A DNA stretch of 64,000 nt from Bifidobacterium criceti (GCF_002286935.1 NZ_MVOH01000007.1:1-64000); one strand, 5' to 3'; numbered from the stretch's first letter, positions 48,512 through 59,266 are shown. Notes: a model not told the origin generated them from the letters alone. Numbers and translations: made by a program.

Positions 48512-49654
48512 ATGAGCATTCGCGTGGCTATCGCCGGTGTGGGCAATTGCGCTTCGTCACTGGTGCAGGGTGTCGAGTACTACAAGGACACCAAGGATGA
48601 GGACAAGATCCCGGGACTGATGCATAACAACTTCGGTGGCTACCGTGTCCGTGACATCGAGTTCGTCGCCGCGTTCGATGTCGATGCGGACAAGGTCGGC
48701 AAGGACCTGTCCGAAGCGGTCTTCTCGTCCCAGAACAACACGATCAAGTTCTCCGACGTGCCGAATCTGGGCGTCGAGGTGCTGCGTGGACCGACGCTCG
48801 ACGGTCTTGGCGAGTACTACCGTGAGATGATCGAGGAGTCGGACAAGGAGCCGGTCGACGTCGCCCAGGTGCTGCGCGACAACAATGTCGACGTCCTCGT
48901 CTCCTATCTGCCGGTCGGTTCCGAGGAGGCCGACAAGGCGTATGCGCAGGCCGCGATGGATGCCGGCTGTGCGTTCGTCAACTGCCTGCCGGTGTTCATC
49001 GCGTCCGATCCGGAATGGGCGCAGAAGTTCCGTGACGCCGGCGTCCCGATCATCGGTGACGACATCAAGTCGCAGGTCGGCGCGACGATCACGCACCGTG
49101 TGCTCGCACGTCTGTTCGAGGACCGCGGTGTGCATCTCGACCGTACGTACCAGCTCAACGTCGGCGGCAACATGGACTTCATGAACATGCTGCAGCGTTC
49201 GCGTCTGGAGTCGAAGAAGATCTCGAAGACGCGCGCCGTCACGTCGATCGTCCCCCACGAGATGGATCCGTACGATGTGCACATCGGACCGTCCGATTAC
49301 GTCGCGTGGCTCGACGACCGCAAGTTCGCGTTCGTCCGCCTCGAGGGCACGACGTTCGGCGATGTGCCGCTCAACCTCGAATACAAGCTTGAGGTGTGGG
49401 ATTCCCCGAACTCCGCCGGCATCGTCATCGACGCCGTGCGCGCCGCGAAGATCGCGCTCGACCGTGGCCTCGCCGGCCCGATCCTCGCACCGTCGTCGTA
49501 CTTCATGAAGTCCCCGGCCGTGCAGCATGAGGACAATGAGGCGCGCCAGCTCGTCGAGGAGTTCATCGCGGGCAACGTCGAGGCGAACGAGGCCGAGCTC
49601 GACGCCGACGTCGCGAAGGCGAAGGCCGACGGCAAGGACGTCTGGAAGGCCTGA
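48512..49654 (+). CDS. ino1: Inositol-3-phosphate synthase
   Basis: 380 residues. ATG 48512 has AGAGGAG upstream and gives [20 protein letters not shown] with the NAD-binding glycine loop. Conserved segments [31 protein letters not shown] and [20 protein letters not shown] fit the actinobacterial Ino1 family. It converts glucose-6-phosphate to inositol-3-phosphate, used for phosphatidylinositol lipids. A TATGCTGGAA promoter-like element is at 48466 and a TAACGTTA palindrome at 48414-48421. Confidence 0.96.
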   Translation: MSIRVAIAGVGNCASSLVQGVEYYKDTKDEDKIPGLMHNNFGGYRVRDIEFVAAFDVDADKVGKDLSEAVFSSQNNTIKFSDVPNLGVEVLRGPTLDGLGEYYREMIEESDKEPVDVAQVLRDNNVDVLVSYLPVGSEEADKAYAQAAMDAGCAFVNCLPVFIASDPEWAQKFRDAGVPIIGDDIKSQVGATITHRVLARLFEDRGVHLDRTYQLNVGGNMDFMNMLQRSRLESKKISKTRAVTSIVPHEMDPYDVHIGPSDYVAWLDDRKFAFVRLEGTTFGDVPLNLEYKLEVWDSPNSAGIVIDAVRAAKIALDRGLAGPILAPSSYFMKSPAVQHEDNEARQLVEEFIAGNVEANEAELDADVAKAKADGKDVWKA

Positions 49655-49667
49655 CCTTCCGTTCTCT

Positions 49668-49930
49668 CAACTCCGCGCCCCGGTACGCTGACACTCCGTC
49701 CAGCGTGCCGGGGCGCGGTGTTGTACGCACGACGGTACGCTGACGCGCCCGTGAGCGTACCGCGCTGCGGTTTTTCACGCACGACGGTATGGTGAGATGC
49801 TTGTGAGCGTACCGGACTGCGGAATACTACGCACGACGGTACGGTGGGGCGACTGTGAGCGTACCGCGCTGCGGTGTTTTCACGCACGACGGTACGCTGA
49901 CGCGCCTGTGAGCGTACCACTCTGCGGAAT
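49668..49930. repeat. 52-bp-period palindromic array, five units
   Basis: CGGTA starts at 49681, 49733, 49785, 49837 and 49890 (spacings 52, 52, 52, 53). Units carry GGTACGCT and AGCGTACC arms around a ~12-nt loop, followed by CCGCGCTGCGG and a variable T-rich spacer ending CGCACGA. The array fills the gap between ino1 and ffs. Confidence 0.9.
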
Positions 49931-49990
49931 TGGGGGCTGGGTGATTCAAGGCTGGGGGGTGGTTCAGAGCTGGGTGGTCCGGGGATGGTG

Positions 49991-49996
49991 TACACT
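49991..49996 (+). promoter_or_regulatory. TACACT -10 element of ffs
   Basis: TACACT lies 7 bp before the predicted 5' end of the SRP RNA. No good -35 match. Confidence 0.4.
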
Positions 49997-50003
49997 GATG
50001 AAT

Positions 50004-50091
50004 GCCTCCGCGTGGCACTATGTCACCCAATCCCCCCAGGGCAGGAATGCAGCAAGGGTAAGTGGCCTCTGGTGGGTGCGCGGAGGTTTTC
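50004..50091 (+). ncRNA. ffs: Signal recognition particle RNA, small bacterial type
   Basis: The ends CCTCCGCG and CGCGGAGG pair, and the apical domain contains CAGGGCAGGAATGCAGCAAG with the GCAGCAAGGG loop and asymmetric internal loop that bind Ffh. About 88 nt, the 4.5S type. It works with Ffh and FtsY (3.5 kb) in co-translational targeting. A short T-tract follows. Confidence 0.95.
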
Positions 50092-50136
50092 CATACCTTC
50101 CCCCTTTGTTTCCCCGCGTGCGCTACAGTCGGTAGC

Positions 50137-51252
50137 ATGAGCGAGCACACACATGAACCTTCTTCGACACACGCCGACGACGGTGCGCGGCAGCCTTCCG
50201 CTGATACGACACAATGGTCGACGTTCGAGAAGAGCGAACCTCCGAAACCGACACCGCTGATCGATGATGGGGACACGTCGACGAAACCGAACGACGAGGA
50301 TGTCCTCGCGCACGATATGCAATCGTCGCTTGCGCAGCTCGATCCGCTCATGTTGCGCCCGCGTACGTCGAGCATCGTGTTGTGCGTCGTGTTCGCGGCC
50401 GCGTTCGTCGCGATCGCCGCCGCGTTGTATTGGCTTGGCGTACGTACTGCGGACGGACAGACCTTCGAGGACCTCGCGATCATCAATTATTCGTCGATCA
50501 TGCCGTCATGGTTGAGCTTCGGCCATCTGCAATCGCCGATCATCATCGGCGTCGCGCTCGCGTTCGGTGTGGCCGCGTTCGTCATCGCCGCGCTGCGCAA
50601 GCGGTGGTGGCTCATCGGTCAGCTCGCCGTCTACAGCGCCGTCTGCTTCGCCGCGGCGAAACTCCTCAAACCGTATCTGCCACGTCCACTGCTCGTCTAT
50701 GTCGAATCGTCAACGAACAATTCGGCGCCTTCGGGGCATACGATGCTCGCCGCGGCCGCGGGGCTCGTGTTGTTGTGCGCGGTGCCGCATGCGTGGCGCG
50801 CCGCATGCGCCGTCGTATCGACGTTGTGCACGATCGCCGTCGGCGTATCGGTCGTCTACGACCAATGGCACCGGCCGAGCGATGTGCTCATGGCGATATT
50901 CATCACCGGCGGACTCATGATGCTCACGTTGGCGTGCACGCGCACGTCCGGCATGGACCGCCCCGGCGACCGCGTGTCGTCACCGTCGATCCAACTCATC
51001 GCGACCGCGCTCATCACACTCGGCCTGTGCGCGGTCGCGTATGGCGCCTACGTCATCTGGCAGGTCGAGCCAGGTCTCGACGCGGCGGCCGGATGGGCCG
51101 CATCGGGCGCGTGTTCGGCGACGACGGCGCTCATCTTCGGATGCGCCGCGTTCGTCAACGGCATGGTGCTCATGATGCGCCAGCTGACCGCCGCGCCGCT
51201 CACGAAGCTCGGCCTCATCGGTGCGCCGCCCGCTCCACCAAAAGCGAAATAG
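50137..51252 (+). CDS. PAP2-family membrane phosphatase
   Basis: 371 residues. After a ~90-residue hydrophilic N-terminus come about seven membrane segments. PAP2 motifs are present: KLLKPYLPRP (KxxxxxxRP), PSGHT, and YDQWHRPSDV with the third-motif His and Asp. It would dephosphorylate a lipid phosphate or undecaprenyl diphosphate at the outer face. A TACAGT hexamer just upstream and the lack of a Shine-Dalgarno suggest a leaderless start at ATG 50137. Confidence 0.88.
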   Translation: MSEHTHEPSSTHADDGARQPSADTTQWSTFEKSEPPKPTPLIDDGDTSTKPNDEDVLAHDMQSSLAQLDPLMLRPRTSSIVLCVVFAAAFVAIAAALYWLGVRTADGQTFEDLAIINYSSIMPSWLSFGHLQSPIIIGVALAFGVAAFVIAALRKRWWLIGQLAVYSAVCFAAAKLLKPYLPRPLLVYVESSTNNSAPSGHTMLAAAAGLVLLCAVPHAWRAACAVVSTLCTIAVGVSVVYDQWHRPSDVLMAIFITGGLMMLTLACTRTSGMDRPGDRVSSPSIQLIATALITLGLCAVAYGAYVIWQVEPGLDAAAGWAASGACSATTALIFGCAAFVNGMVLMMRQLTAAPLTKLGLIGAPPAPPKAK

Positions 51253-51348
51253 CGGCTGTGCGACCGTCCGTTGTTCGCCACACAGCGCAACGGATTGCAC
51301 AGGCCATGAGTAATATGGCGTGCGAATGACCATTGGTAAGGAGAAATC

Positions 51349-54246
51349 ATGACTGCAGGCAGCAAGCTCGTGATCGTCGAGTCCCCGGCGAAGGCCAAGA
51401 AGATCGGCGGCTACCTCGGAAAGGGGTACACCGTGCTCGCCTCGGTGGGCCACATCCGCGACCTTGCCCAGCCGAGTCAGGTCCCCGCCGCGCAGAAGGC
51501 ACAGTTCGGCAAGTTCGGCGTCGACGTCGACGACGGGTTCAAGCCGTACTACATCGTCGGCGCGGACAAGAAGAAGACGGTCGCAGAACTGCGCGCCGCG
51601 CTCAAGGACGCCGACGAACTCTACCTCGCGACCGATGAGGACCGCGAAGGCGAGGCGATCGCGTGGCACCTCGTGCAGACGCTCAAGCCGAAGGTCCCCG
51701 TCAAGCGCATGGTGTTCCACGAGATCACGCCCGAGGCGATCCGTTCGTCGCTTGAGCACACGCGCGAAGTGGACAGCCATATGGTCGACGCGCAGGAGAC
51801 GCGCCGCGTCCTCGACCGCCTCTACGGCTACGAACTGTCGCCGGTCCTGTGGCGCAAGGTCGGCCCGGGACTGTCCGCGGGACGTGTGCAGTCCGTCGCG
51901 ACACGACTCATCGTCGAGCGCGAGCGCGAACGTATGGCGTTCGTGCGTGCCCCGTATTGGGATGTCATCGCACGCTTGCAGGCGCCTGACGCGCTCGGTG
52001 CCGAGGTGGCGTTCGATGCGCGCCTCGTCGCCGTCGATGGTCACCGTGTCGCCGTTTCGAAGGATTTCACGTCGCGCGGTGAGCTCACTGATGCCGCACG
52101 TCGCGATGATGTGCGCCAGCTCGCGCAGGCGGACGCGGACGCGATCGCCGCCGCGCTCGCGTCGGCCGCGTTCCGCGTCGCCGACGTCGAGAAGAAACCG
52201 TACCGTCGCCGTCCGCAGCCGCCGTTCACGACGTCGACGATGCAGCAGGCCGCAGGCAACCGCCTCGGCATGTCGTCGAGGCAGACGATGCGCGCCGCGC
52301 AAAGCCTGTATGAGAACGGATACATCACGTATATGCGTACCGATTCGGTCACGTTGAGCCATGAGGCGATCGCCGCCGCGCGCGAATCGGTCGCGCGTGA
52401 GTTCGGCGAACAGTATCTGTCGGACGGCCCCAAGCAGTATGCGACGAAGACGGCGGGCGCACAGGAGGCGCACGAATGCATCCGTCCCGCGGGTTCGCAT
52501 TTCCGTGACCCCGCGCAGCTCGCGTCGACGCTCCCTCCGGACCAGCTCAAGCTCTATACACTGATCTGGCAGCGTACGCTCGCGTCGCAGATGGCGGACG
52601 CGACCGGTTCGACGGCGACGGCGCGCTTCACCGCCGACGCCGGCGCGCGCGGTGAGACGACGTTCCAGGCTTCGGGCACCGTCATCGAGTTCCCTGGATT
52701 CCTGCGTGTGCTTGGCGAGACGAAGAAGACGAAGGACGATGCGGACGCGTCGCTGCCGCCGCTGCGGACGGGGGACACGCTCGACGCGCAGGATGTGCGC
52801 GCGGACGGCCATGAGACGCAGCCTCCGGCGCGATACACCGAGGCGTCGCTTGTCAAGACGCTCGAAGCGAAGGAGATTGGACGTCCGTCGACGTACGCGA
52901 GCATCATTTCGACGATCATCGACAGGAAATACGTCTATGAGCGCGGACGTGCGCTCATCCCATCGTGGCTCGCGTTCGCGGTGACGAAGCTGTTGGAGAC
53001 GAAGTTCCCGAAGTACGTCGACTACCAGTTCACCGCGGACATGGAGAATGGGCTCGACGAGATCGCGCACGGCAGGGACACCGGCCGCGATTGGCTCACG
53101 GCGTTCTATTTCGGCACCGGGAAGGACGCGGCGAAGGATGCGCAGGATGTGCGCGAGGGATTGCAGCAGCAGGTCGCGCAGCTCGGCGAGATCGACGCGC
53201 GCGCGATCAACACGATCGAGATCGGCGATGGCATCAATGTGCGCGTCGGCCGCTACGGGCCGTATCTTGAGGATACGAAGCACCTCGACGACAAAGGCAA
53301 CCCGAAGCACGCGTCGATTCCCGAGACGCTCGCGCCCGACGAACTGACCGTCGCGGAGGCGCACAAGCTCATCGACGAGAACGCGGGCGGCCCGCGCGTG
53401 CTCGGCACCGACCCGGCGACGGGCGGCACCGTTGAAGTGCGCAACGGCCGTTTCGGACCGTACGTCGCGCTCGTCGAGGAAGGTTCGGATGCACGCCCGA
53501 AGATGGCGTCGCTGTTCAAATCGATGACGCCCGAGACGGTCACGCTCGACGACGCGCTCAAGCTGCTGTCCCTGCCGCGCCTCGTCGCGTCCTATGACGA
53601 GACGGATGAGAAGACCGGCGAGACGGGCACGACGAAGATCCTCGCGAACAACGGCCGCTATGGCCCGTATCTGACGCGCGAACGCGCCGATGGCACAAGC
53701 GAGACGCGTTCGCTTGAAAGCGAGGATGCGATCTTCACCGTGACCGAACAGCAGGCGCGCGACCTGTTCGCGCAGCCGAAGTACGGGCGTGGGCGCCGTG
53801 CCGCGAAACCGCCGCTGCGTGAACTCGGCAACGATCCGACGACGAACAAGCCGGTGACGATCAAGGAAGGCTTCTACGGGGCCTACATCACCGACGGCGA
53901 AACGAACCGTTCGCTGCCGAAGCAATACGATCCGAAGACGATCTCGGCCGAGGACGCGTTCCGTCTGCTCGCCGAGAAACGCGCGGCCGGACCGGCCAAG
54001 CGCCGTGGGCGCAAGGCGTCCGCGAAATCGACGAAGGCGGCGAAGGGCACGAAGTCGGCGAAGGGCGCGGCGCACAGCGCACGCGACGAACGCCGCAAGA
54101 AGGTGCGCGAACTCGCCGACGAAGGATGGGCGAACTCGCGCATCGCGAAGGAGATCGGCTCGACGGCGGCGACCGTCAAGGCGGACATCGACTACATGAC
54201 CGAGCATGACGGCTACACGCGGCCGCCGGTCGTGCCCAAGCGCTGA
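51349..54246 (+). CDS. topA: DNA topoisomerase I
   Basis: 965-residue type IA topoisomerase. Toprim domain at the start ([20 protein letters not shown]), [12 protein letters not shown] acidic motif and catalytic tyrosine in [13 protein letters not shown]. Four C-terminal repeats with GRYGPYL-type motifs replace the zinc fingers of E. coli TopA, as in Actinobacteria. After a Lys/Ala-rich tail (~residues 880-910) the protein ends in an extra ~45 residues with [20 protein letters not shown], which looks like a helix-turn-helix. It heads the topA-tmk-holB group. Confidence 0.97.
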   Translation: MTAGSKLVIVESPAKAKKIGGYLGKGYTVLASVGHIRDLAQPSQVPAAQKAQFGKFGVDVDDGFKPYYIVGADKKKTVAELRAALKDADELYLATDEDREGEAIAWHLVQTLKPKVPVKRMVFHEITPEAIRSSLEHTREVDSHMVDAQETRRVLDRLYGYELSPVLWRKVGPGLSAGRVQSVATRLIVERERERMAFVRAPYWDVIARLQAPDALGAEVAFDARLVAVDGHRVAVSKDFTSRGELTDAARRDDVRQLAQADADAIAAALASAAFRVADVEKKPYRRRPQPPFTTSTMQQAAGNRLGMSSRQTMRAAQSLYENGYITYMRTDSVTLSHEAIAAARESVAREFGEQYLSDGPKQYATKTAGAQEAHECIRPAGSHFRDPAQLASTLPPDQLKLYTLIWQRTLASQMADATGSTATARFTADAGARGETTFQASGTVIEFPGFLRVLGETKKTKDDADASLPPLRTGDTLDAQDVRADGHETQPPARYTEASLVKTLEAKEIGRPSTYASIISTIIDRKYVYERGRALIPSWLAFAVTKLLETKFPKYVDYQFTADMENGLDEIAHGRDTGRDWLTAFYFGTGKDAAKDAQDVREGLQQQVAQLGEIDARAINTIEIGDGINVRVGRYGPYLEDTKHLDDKGNPKHASIPETLAPDELTVAEAHKLIDENAGGPRVLGTDPATGGTVEVRNGRFGPYVALVEEGSDARPKMASLFKSMTPETVTLDDALKLLSLPRLVASYDETDEKTGETGTTKILANNGRYGPYLTRERADGTSETRSLESEDAIFTVTEQQARDLFAQPKYGRGRRAAKPPLRELGNDPTTNKPVTIKEGFYGAYITDGETNRSLPKQYDPKTISAEDAFRLLAEKRAAGPAKRRGRKASAKSTKAAKGTKSAKGAAHSARDERRKKVRELADEGWANSRIAKEIGSTAATVKADIDYMTEHDGYTRPPVVPKR

Positions 54247-54260
54247 ACGGGAAGGCCGTC

Positions 54261-54872
54261 ATGGAGGGAATGTTCGTGTCCTTCGAAGGCGTCGACGGCG
54301 CCGGCAAGACGACGCAGGTCGAACGCCTCGCCACCTTCTGGCGCGCGCGGGGCAGGGAAGTCGTCGTGACGCGCGAACCCGGCGGCACGCCGCTCGGCGC
54401 CGAGATCCGCCATATGCTGCTGCACGGTGACGAACCGGTCGCGGCGCGCACGGAAGCGCTCCTGTTCGCCGCGGACCGCGCGCAGCACGTCGCCGAGACG
54501 ATCCGTCCGGCGCTCGACCGCGGCGCGATCGTCATAACCGACCGCTACCTCGACTCGTCGCTCGCCTATCAGGCGGGCGGCCGCGAACTGACGGCCGGCG
54601 AGATCCGCGAGTTGAGCATGTGGGCGACGGGTGGCCTGCTGCCGGAACGGACGTATCTGCTCGACATCGACCCCGCGGCGGCACATGCGCGGCTCACGCA
54701 CGCCGAGGACCGCATCGAATCGGCGGGGGATGCGTTCCAACGCCGTACAAGGCGCGCGTTCCTCGACCTCGCCGAGCGCGAACCGGAACGGTTCCTCGTC
54801 GTCGACGCGGCGCTGCCGGCCGATGACATCGCCCGGACGATTTGCGAAGACAGCGTGCATCTGGTTGGCTGA
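54261..54872 (+). CDS. tmk: Thymidylate kinase
   Basis: 203 residues. P-loop [19 protein letters not shown](Y/H) motif [17 protein letters not shown] and [13 protein letters not shown] are intact. Phosphorylates dTMP to dTDP. It starts 14 bp after topA and is followed at 6 bp by holB; the three form an operon. Confidence 0.97.
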   Translation: MEGMFVSFEGVDGAGKTTQVERLATFWRARGREVVVTREPGGTPLGAEIRHMLLHGDEPVAARTEALLFAADRAQHVAETIRPALDRGAIVITDRYLDSSLAYQAGGRELTAGEIRELSMWATGGLLPERTYLLDIDPAAAHARLTHAEDRIESAGDAFQRRTRRAFLDLAEREPERFLVVDAALPADDIARTICEDSVHLVG

Positions 54873-54878
54873 TTCGGT

Positions 54879-56033
54879 ATGAGTGTGTGGGACAAGTTGG
54901 TGGGGCAGGACCGCGTCGTCGAACAACTGCGCGCGGTCAGTTGCGGCGACCCGAAGGCGTTGGCGCAATCGTGGCTCATATGCGGCCCTCCCGGATCGGG
55001 ACGGTCGAACATGGCGCGTGCGTTCGCGGCCGCATTGGAAAGCCCCGACCACGGCCTTGACGACGAACCGACGAAGGCGACGCGCGAGGTGCTCGCGGGC
55101 ACGCATCCGGACGTGACGACACTCACGACCGACAAGGTCACGATCGGCATCGACGATGTGCGCGGGCTCGTCGCGACCGCGGAGCAGATGCCACGCAGCG
55201 GACCATGGCGGATCATCATCATCGAAGACGTCGACCGCATGCTCGAACGAACAACGAACGTGCTGCTCAAGGAAATCGAAGAACCCAGCCCGCATACGAT
55301 ATGGTTGCTGTGCGCGCCGAGCGCACAGGACGTGCTGCCGACGATCCGTTCGCGTACACGCATCGTGAACCTCGGCGTACCCTCCGACGCGCAAGTCGCG
55401 CGCTATCTCGAAGAGGCACACGGCGTCGAACACAACCTCGCGATGCGCGCGGCGCGGCTCGCGGAAGGGCACATCGGCGTCGCATCGCTCTACGCGACCG
55501 ATTCGCAAGTGCTCGCCGACCGCGACGAACTCGTCGTCGGCATCCTCGGCATGCGCAAGGCGTCACAGGCGATCCTCCTCGCGGGCGACCTCCTCGACAG
55601 CGCGAAGGCGCAAGCCACCGACGATGTGAAGCAACAGGCGGCGAAGGCACAACGCGAATTCCTACGGCTCAACGGACTCGCCGAAGGCGACCGTGTGCCG
55701 CCGTCATTGCGCCCCGCATACAACGCGCTGATGAAAGCGGACGACATCAAACGGCAGACGACACGGCGCACACGTGACGTGCTCGACCGCGCGCTCAACT
55801 CGGTCGCAAGCGTCTACCGCGACGTCGCCGTACTGCAGAACGACGCCGAGGAATCGGTCGGACTCGTCAACGTCGAAAACAGACGCGCGATCGCCGACAT
55901 GAGCGCACGTATGCGCCGCGAACAGACGATCCGCTGCCTCGACGACATCAACACCGCGCGCAGGCGGCTCCTCGGCAACGGCAACGCGTTGCTCGTGTTC
56001 GAAGCGCTCTTCTGCGCGCTCGCGGAAGCGTAG
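54879..56033 (+). CDS. holB: DNA polymerase III subunit delta prime
   Basis: 384-residue clamp-loader subunit. VGQDRVVEQL opening, degenerate P-loop ICGPPGSGRSNMARAFA (Lys replaced by Arg, as expected for non-ATPase delta'), IEDVDRMLERTTNVLLKEIEEP and the SRC-like RSRTRIVNLG. No zinc cysteines. Works with DnaX, also in this window. Ends at a terminator shared with the HPr gene. Confidence 0.93.
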   Translation: MSVWDKLVGQDRVVEQLRAVSCGDPKALAQSWLICGPPGSGRSNMARAFAAALESPDHGLDDEPTKATREVLAGTHPDVTTLTTDKVTIGIDDVRGLVATAEQMPRSGPWRIIIIEDVDRMLERTTNVLLKEIEEPSPHTIWLLCAPSAQDVLPTIRSRTRIVNLGVPSDAQVARYLEEAHGVEHNLAMRAARLAEGHIGVASLYATDSQVLADRDELVVGILGMRKASQAILLAGDLLDSAKAQATDDVKQQAAKAQREFLRLNGLAEGDRVPPSLRPAYNALMKADDIKRQTTRRTRDVLDRALNSVASVYRDVAVLQNDAEESVGLVNVENRRAIADMSARMRREQTIRCLDDINTARRRLLGNGNALLVFEALFCALAEA

Positions 56034-56060
56034 GCGCGCACCAACACATCCAGATAATGC

Positions 56061-56100
56061 ATCGGGCGTCGCGCTGGAAGCACCCAGTGCGACGCCCGAT
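56061..56100. terminator. 17-bp stem terminator between holB and HPr gene
   Basis: Arms 56061-56077 and 56084-56100 are complementary with one G-U pair and a 6-nt loop; it lies between convergent genes. Confidence 0.8.
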
Positions 56101-56129
56101 ATGCGTATGGTTCGCAGACGAAGCGGGAA

Positions 56130-56393
56130 TCAGACGGCGAGCAGCGTATTGACGAGCTCGTCCGCGACCTGCTCGGCGTTGTCGCCTTCGACCGTGATCG
56201 TGACCGTATCGCCCTGCTTGACGCCAAGACCCATGACGGACAGGATCGAATCGGCCTGGACCGGGTCGGAACCTTCCTTCGCGATCGTGACGGTGCAGCC
56301 GCTCGCCCCCGCGGCCTGTGCGAACTGCGCGGCCGGGCGCGCGTGGATGCCGACGGGATCATTGATGACGGTGCTGCGTGTGGCGGTTGCCAT
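56130..56393 (-). CDS. ptsH: Phosphocarrier protein HPr
   Basis: 87 residues. Start ATG 56393 with AAGGAG upstream. The phosphorylated histidine is His17 in GIHARPAAQF; the regulatory-serine region ADSILSVMGLG has Ser49. It passes phosphate from enzyme I to PTS sugar permeases. Divergent from ptsI, ~360 bp apart. Confidence 0.96.
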   Translation of the reverse strand: MATATRSTVINDPVGIHARPAAQFAQAAGASGCTVTIAKEGSDPVQADSILSVMGLGVKQGDTVTITVEGDNAEQVADELVNTLLAV

Positions 56394-56754
56394 GATGTGC
56401 TCCTTCAGTTGAACAGTTGAACAATCAATCGCACAACCAACTGCACAATCGATTGCATCGTTGGCGCGGCTCACGCCGCGACTCATACACACGATACCAT
56501 GCGTTGCACAGTATTCGACGGTACACGGGCAAGACTCAGCTGAGACCGGAAAACAGTTGGGAAAACGGCCATTCCAGTAGAATTGCTCACGAATCGGGAA
56601 CCGGTCATAGGCATGGCATACGCGCGACGCACATCGTGCCGGACGCGCGTGTCCACCGTTGGGAATCCCGGAACCGATCGACAGGAATGGATAGGACAAG
56701 GAACGCACACCCGGGACGCAACGCCCCAAAGGAAGTGCGATGAAGGAGGTAGCG
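56394..56754. promoter_or_regulatory. Divergent ptsH-ptsI control region
   Basis: 361 bp between the divergent PTS genes. A GTTGAACAGTTGAACAAT direct repeat (about 56408-56424) and a run of related CAATCG copies (56424-56457) lie just upstream of ptsH. No gene was recognised. The ptsI ribosome-binding site AGGAGGT is at its right end. Confidence 0.4.
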
Positions 56755-58428
56755 ATGATGCTCGATGGAGTGGGTATCGGACGTGGTGTGGCGGTCGGCC
56801 CCGTGCTGCGCATGGCGGAGCCGATCCCGGAACCGAAGGACGAACCACGTGCGGCGTCGATCCCGGCCGAGGACGAGAAGGCACGCGTCAAGAAGGCGCT
56901 CGGATCCGTCAACGCCGACCTCAACCGCCGTGCCGAGGAAGCCGCGAACGGCGACGAAGGCACGAAGCAGGCCGCCGAGATCCTGCAGGCCGTCGCGATG
57001 TTCGCATCCGATCCGGCGCTCGCGAAGAACATCGACGCGATGATCGACGATGGCAAGACCGGCGAACGCGCCGTGCTCGACGGCTTCGGCCAGGTCGAGG
57101 ACATGTTCCGCGCGATCGGCGGCTACCAGGGCGAACGCGCGGCCGACCTGCACGACGTCGGGCAACGCGTCATCGCCGAGCTCATGGGGCTCCCCGCGCC
57201 GGGCGTGCCGGCAAGCGACACCCCGTTCGTGCTCGTCGCGAAGGACCTTTCGCCGGCGGACACGGCGAGCCTCGACCTGACGAAGACGCTCGCGATCGTC
57301 ACGTCGGAAGGCGGCCCGACGTCGCATACGGCAATCCTGTGCCGTGCGCGCGGCATCGTCGCCGTCGTCTCCGCGGCCGACGCGGTCAACCTGAAGGATG
57401 GCGAGGAAGTCATCGTCAACGCCGCGAAGGGGGAAGTTATCACCGACCCGACGAAGGAACAGATCGAGGAGGCGCACGCGGCGAAGGCGCGCGCCGACGC
57501 GGCGAAGGAACTGCGTGGTGAACCCGGACAGCTCAAGGACGGCACGAAGATCCCGCTCCTCGCGAACGTCGGCAAGCCGGGCGACGCGAAGACGGCGCTC
57601 GAATACGGCGCGGAAGGCGTCGGCCTGTTCCGTACCGAATTCCTGTTCATCGGCAACGAGGAGCCGCCGAGCGTCGAAGAGCAGACGAAGGCATACGCGG
57701 AGCTGCTCGCGCAGTTCCCCGGCAAGAAGGTCGTCATCCGCCTGCTCGACGCGGGCGCCGACAAGCCGCTGCCATTCCTGACGCAGGAGGATGAACCGAA
57801 CCCGGCGCTCGGCCTGCGTGGCCTGCGCACGCTCGCGCAACACAAAGAGGTCCTCGAAGGCCAGCTCAAGGCGCTCGCGGACGCCGATGCGCAGACGGAC
57901 GCCGACCTGTGGGTCATGGCGCCGATGGTCGCCGACGAATGGGAAGCCGAGTACTTCACGAAGCTCGGCAAGAGCTTCGGATTGAAGTTCGTCGGGTGCA
58001 TGGCCGAAGTGCCGTCGATCGCCGTCATGGCGGACAAGGTCTCCCAGGTGACCGATTTCGTTTCGATCGGCACAAACGACCTCACGCAGTACACGCTCGC
58101 CGCGGACCGTACGCTCGGTACGGTCTCGAACTACCAGACCGCATGGCATCCCGCGGTCCTGCGCGTCATCAAGATGATCTGTGAAGCAGGCAACAGGAAC
58201 GGCATGCCGGTAGGCGTGTGCGGCGAGGCGGCGGCCGACCCGGACCTCGCCGTCGTGCTCGCGGGCCTCGGTGTCAACTCGCTTTCGATGACGCCTGTCG
58301 CGCTCGACGACGTCCGCGCGGAGCTCGCGCGCCACACGATTGACGAAGCGCGCGAGATCGCGGCGAAGGCACTCAACGGCGACTACTACAAGGCGCCATG
58401 CTGGTGCGAACTTCCGCAGGACAAATGA
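56755..58428 (+). CDS. ptsI: PTS enzyme I
   Basis: 557 residues; ATG 56755 follows AAGGAGGTAGCG. The phospho-histidine is His191 in SEGGPTSHTAILCRARGI. The PEP-binding domain includes GVGLFRTEFLFIG, the FVSIGTNDLTQYTLAADR signature and the catalytic cysteine in GVCGEAAADP. It starts the phosphotransfer chain from PEP to HPr. A terminator follows. Confidence 0.97.
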   Translation: MMLDGVGIGRGVAVGPVLRMAEPIPEPKDEPRAASIPAEDEKARVKKALGSVNADLNRRAEEAANGDEGTKQAAEILQAVAMFASDPALAKNIDAMIDDGKTGERAVLDGFGQVEDMFRAIGGYQGERAADLHDVGQRVIAELMGLPAPGVPASDTPFVLVAKDLSPADTASLDLTKTLAIVTSEGGPTSHTAILCRARGIVAVVSAADAVNLKDGEEVIVNAAKGEVITDPTKEQIEEAHAAKARADAAKELRGEPGQLKDGTKIPLLANVGKPGDAKTALEYGAEGVGLFRTEFLFIGNEEPPSVEEQTKAYAELLAQFPGKKVVIRLLDAGADKPLPFLTQEDEPNPALGLRGLRTLAQHKEVLEGQLKALADADAQTDADLWVMAPMVADEWEAEYFTKLGKSFGLKFVGCMAEVPSIAVMADKVSQVTDFVSIGTNDLTQYTLAADRTLGTVSNYQTAWHPAVLRVIKMICEAGNRNGMPVGVCGEAAADPDLAVVLAGLGVNSLSMTPVALDDVRAELARHTIDEAREIAAKALNGDYYKAPCWCELPQDK

Positions 58429-58478
58429 TCAATCGACAATCGCATAGATGATCGCGATAGATGATCGCGATAGACGAT

Positions 58479-58527
58479 GCGAAGTGCGCGTGTCCGTTGC
58501 ATCCATCAACGAACACGCGCACTTCGC
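58479..58527 (+). terminator. 15-bp stem terminator of ptsI
   Basis: GCGAAGTGCGCGTGT (58479-58493) pairs with ACACGCGCACTTCGC (58513-58527). A short direct repeat (GATCGCGATAGAT, twice) lies just upstream. Confidence 0.8.
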
Positions 58528-58553
58528 GTCTTGCGGTGCGCGATACTGGAACC

Positions 58554-59108
58554 ATGTTAGTTTCCGCAGATTTCACCACAATACCGGAGCGGTACGCAAA
58601 GCAGGCGCCTGATGACGCGCGCGTCGACGGCGTACCGTGCGTATCGTTCCCGTTCTATATCGACCATCTCAGCCCGTCCGCGAAATACCTGCACTGGGAG
58701 TTCAGCGACCCTGATTCGATCCCCGTGTGCGGGTTCGAATGGATCCATTGGACGATGGCGAACCTTCCCGTCGACGCGATCATGTTCGATCCGTCCGACG
58801 CGCACGCGCTGCAGATTCCGGCCGATTTCTCGCGCAACGTCAACACGATGATCCCGGAGGCCGCGCAGGGCCGCAATTCGCAGGCGTCGCCGCTCTACGG
58901 GCAGGACCAGCAGAACCTGCAGCTCGTCGCGCACTACACCGGTCCGCAGCCGCCTGACAAGGACCACGAGTACATGCTGCAGGTGTGGGGCACGGCCGAT
59001 CCGATCCCGGACCTCGAGCAGGGCTTCTGGCTCAACGACATGTTGCACGGCCTTGATGACGCGCATGTCATCGACGTCGGCGGCATCACGCTCACCGGCA
59101 AGTGCTGA
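58554..59108 (+). CDS. YbhB/YbcL-type Raf kinase inhibitor-like protein
   Basis: 184 residues of the PEBP family. Ligand-site features: DPDSIPVCGFEWIHWTMANL (Asp-x-Asp, Trp/His) and GPQPPDKDHEYMLQVWGT (GxxPP...H-Y). Cytoplasmic; no signal peptide. Function in bacteria is not established, phospholipid or anion binding being the usual guess. A start at ATG 58554 lacks a Shine-Dalgarno. Confidence 0.9.
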   Translation: MLVSADFTTIPERYAKQAPDDARVDGVPCVSFPFYIDHLSPSAKYLHWEFSDPDSIPVCGFEWIHWTMANLPVDAIMFDPSDAHALQIPADFSRNVNTMIPEAAQGRNSQASPLYGQDQQNLQLVAHYTGPQPPDKDHEYMLQVWGTADPIPDLEQGFWLNDMLHGLDDAHVIDVGGITLTGKC

Positions 59109-59266
59109 GCGTGCTATATATTCTCACGGAATAATTCGGCGGGATTGTGGCCACGGATGCCGCGTGACGCGGTAGAACGTCACTAGTGGGACCAAGAGCA
59201 GGAGAAGACGCGCGCGCACCGTGCGCGCGGGACGGCACCATCTTGTTCCATCGAAAAGAGGCATTT

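Noticed and set aside
49668-49930. Tandem repeats considered as a CRISPR array
   Set aside because: Units are palindromic throughout, spacers are not unique sequences of constant length, and there are no cas genes.
50980-54207. 1075-codon open frame on the minus strand opposite topA
   Set aside because: Antisense shadow of topA caused by high GC; Arg/Val/Asp-rich composition without domains, and topA has all its motifs.
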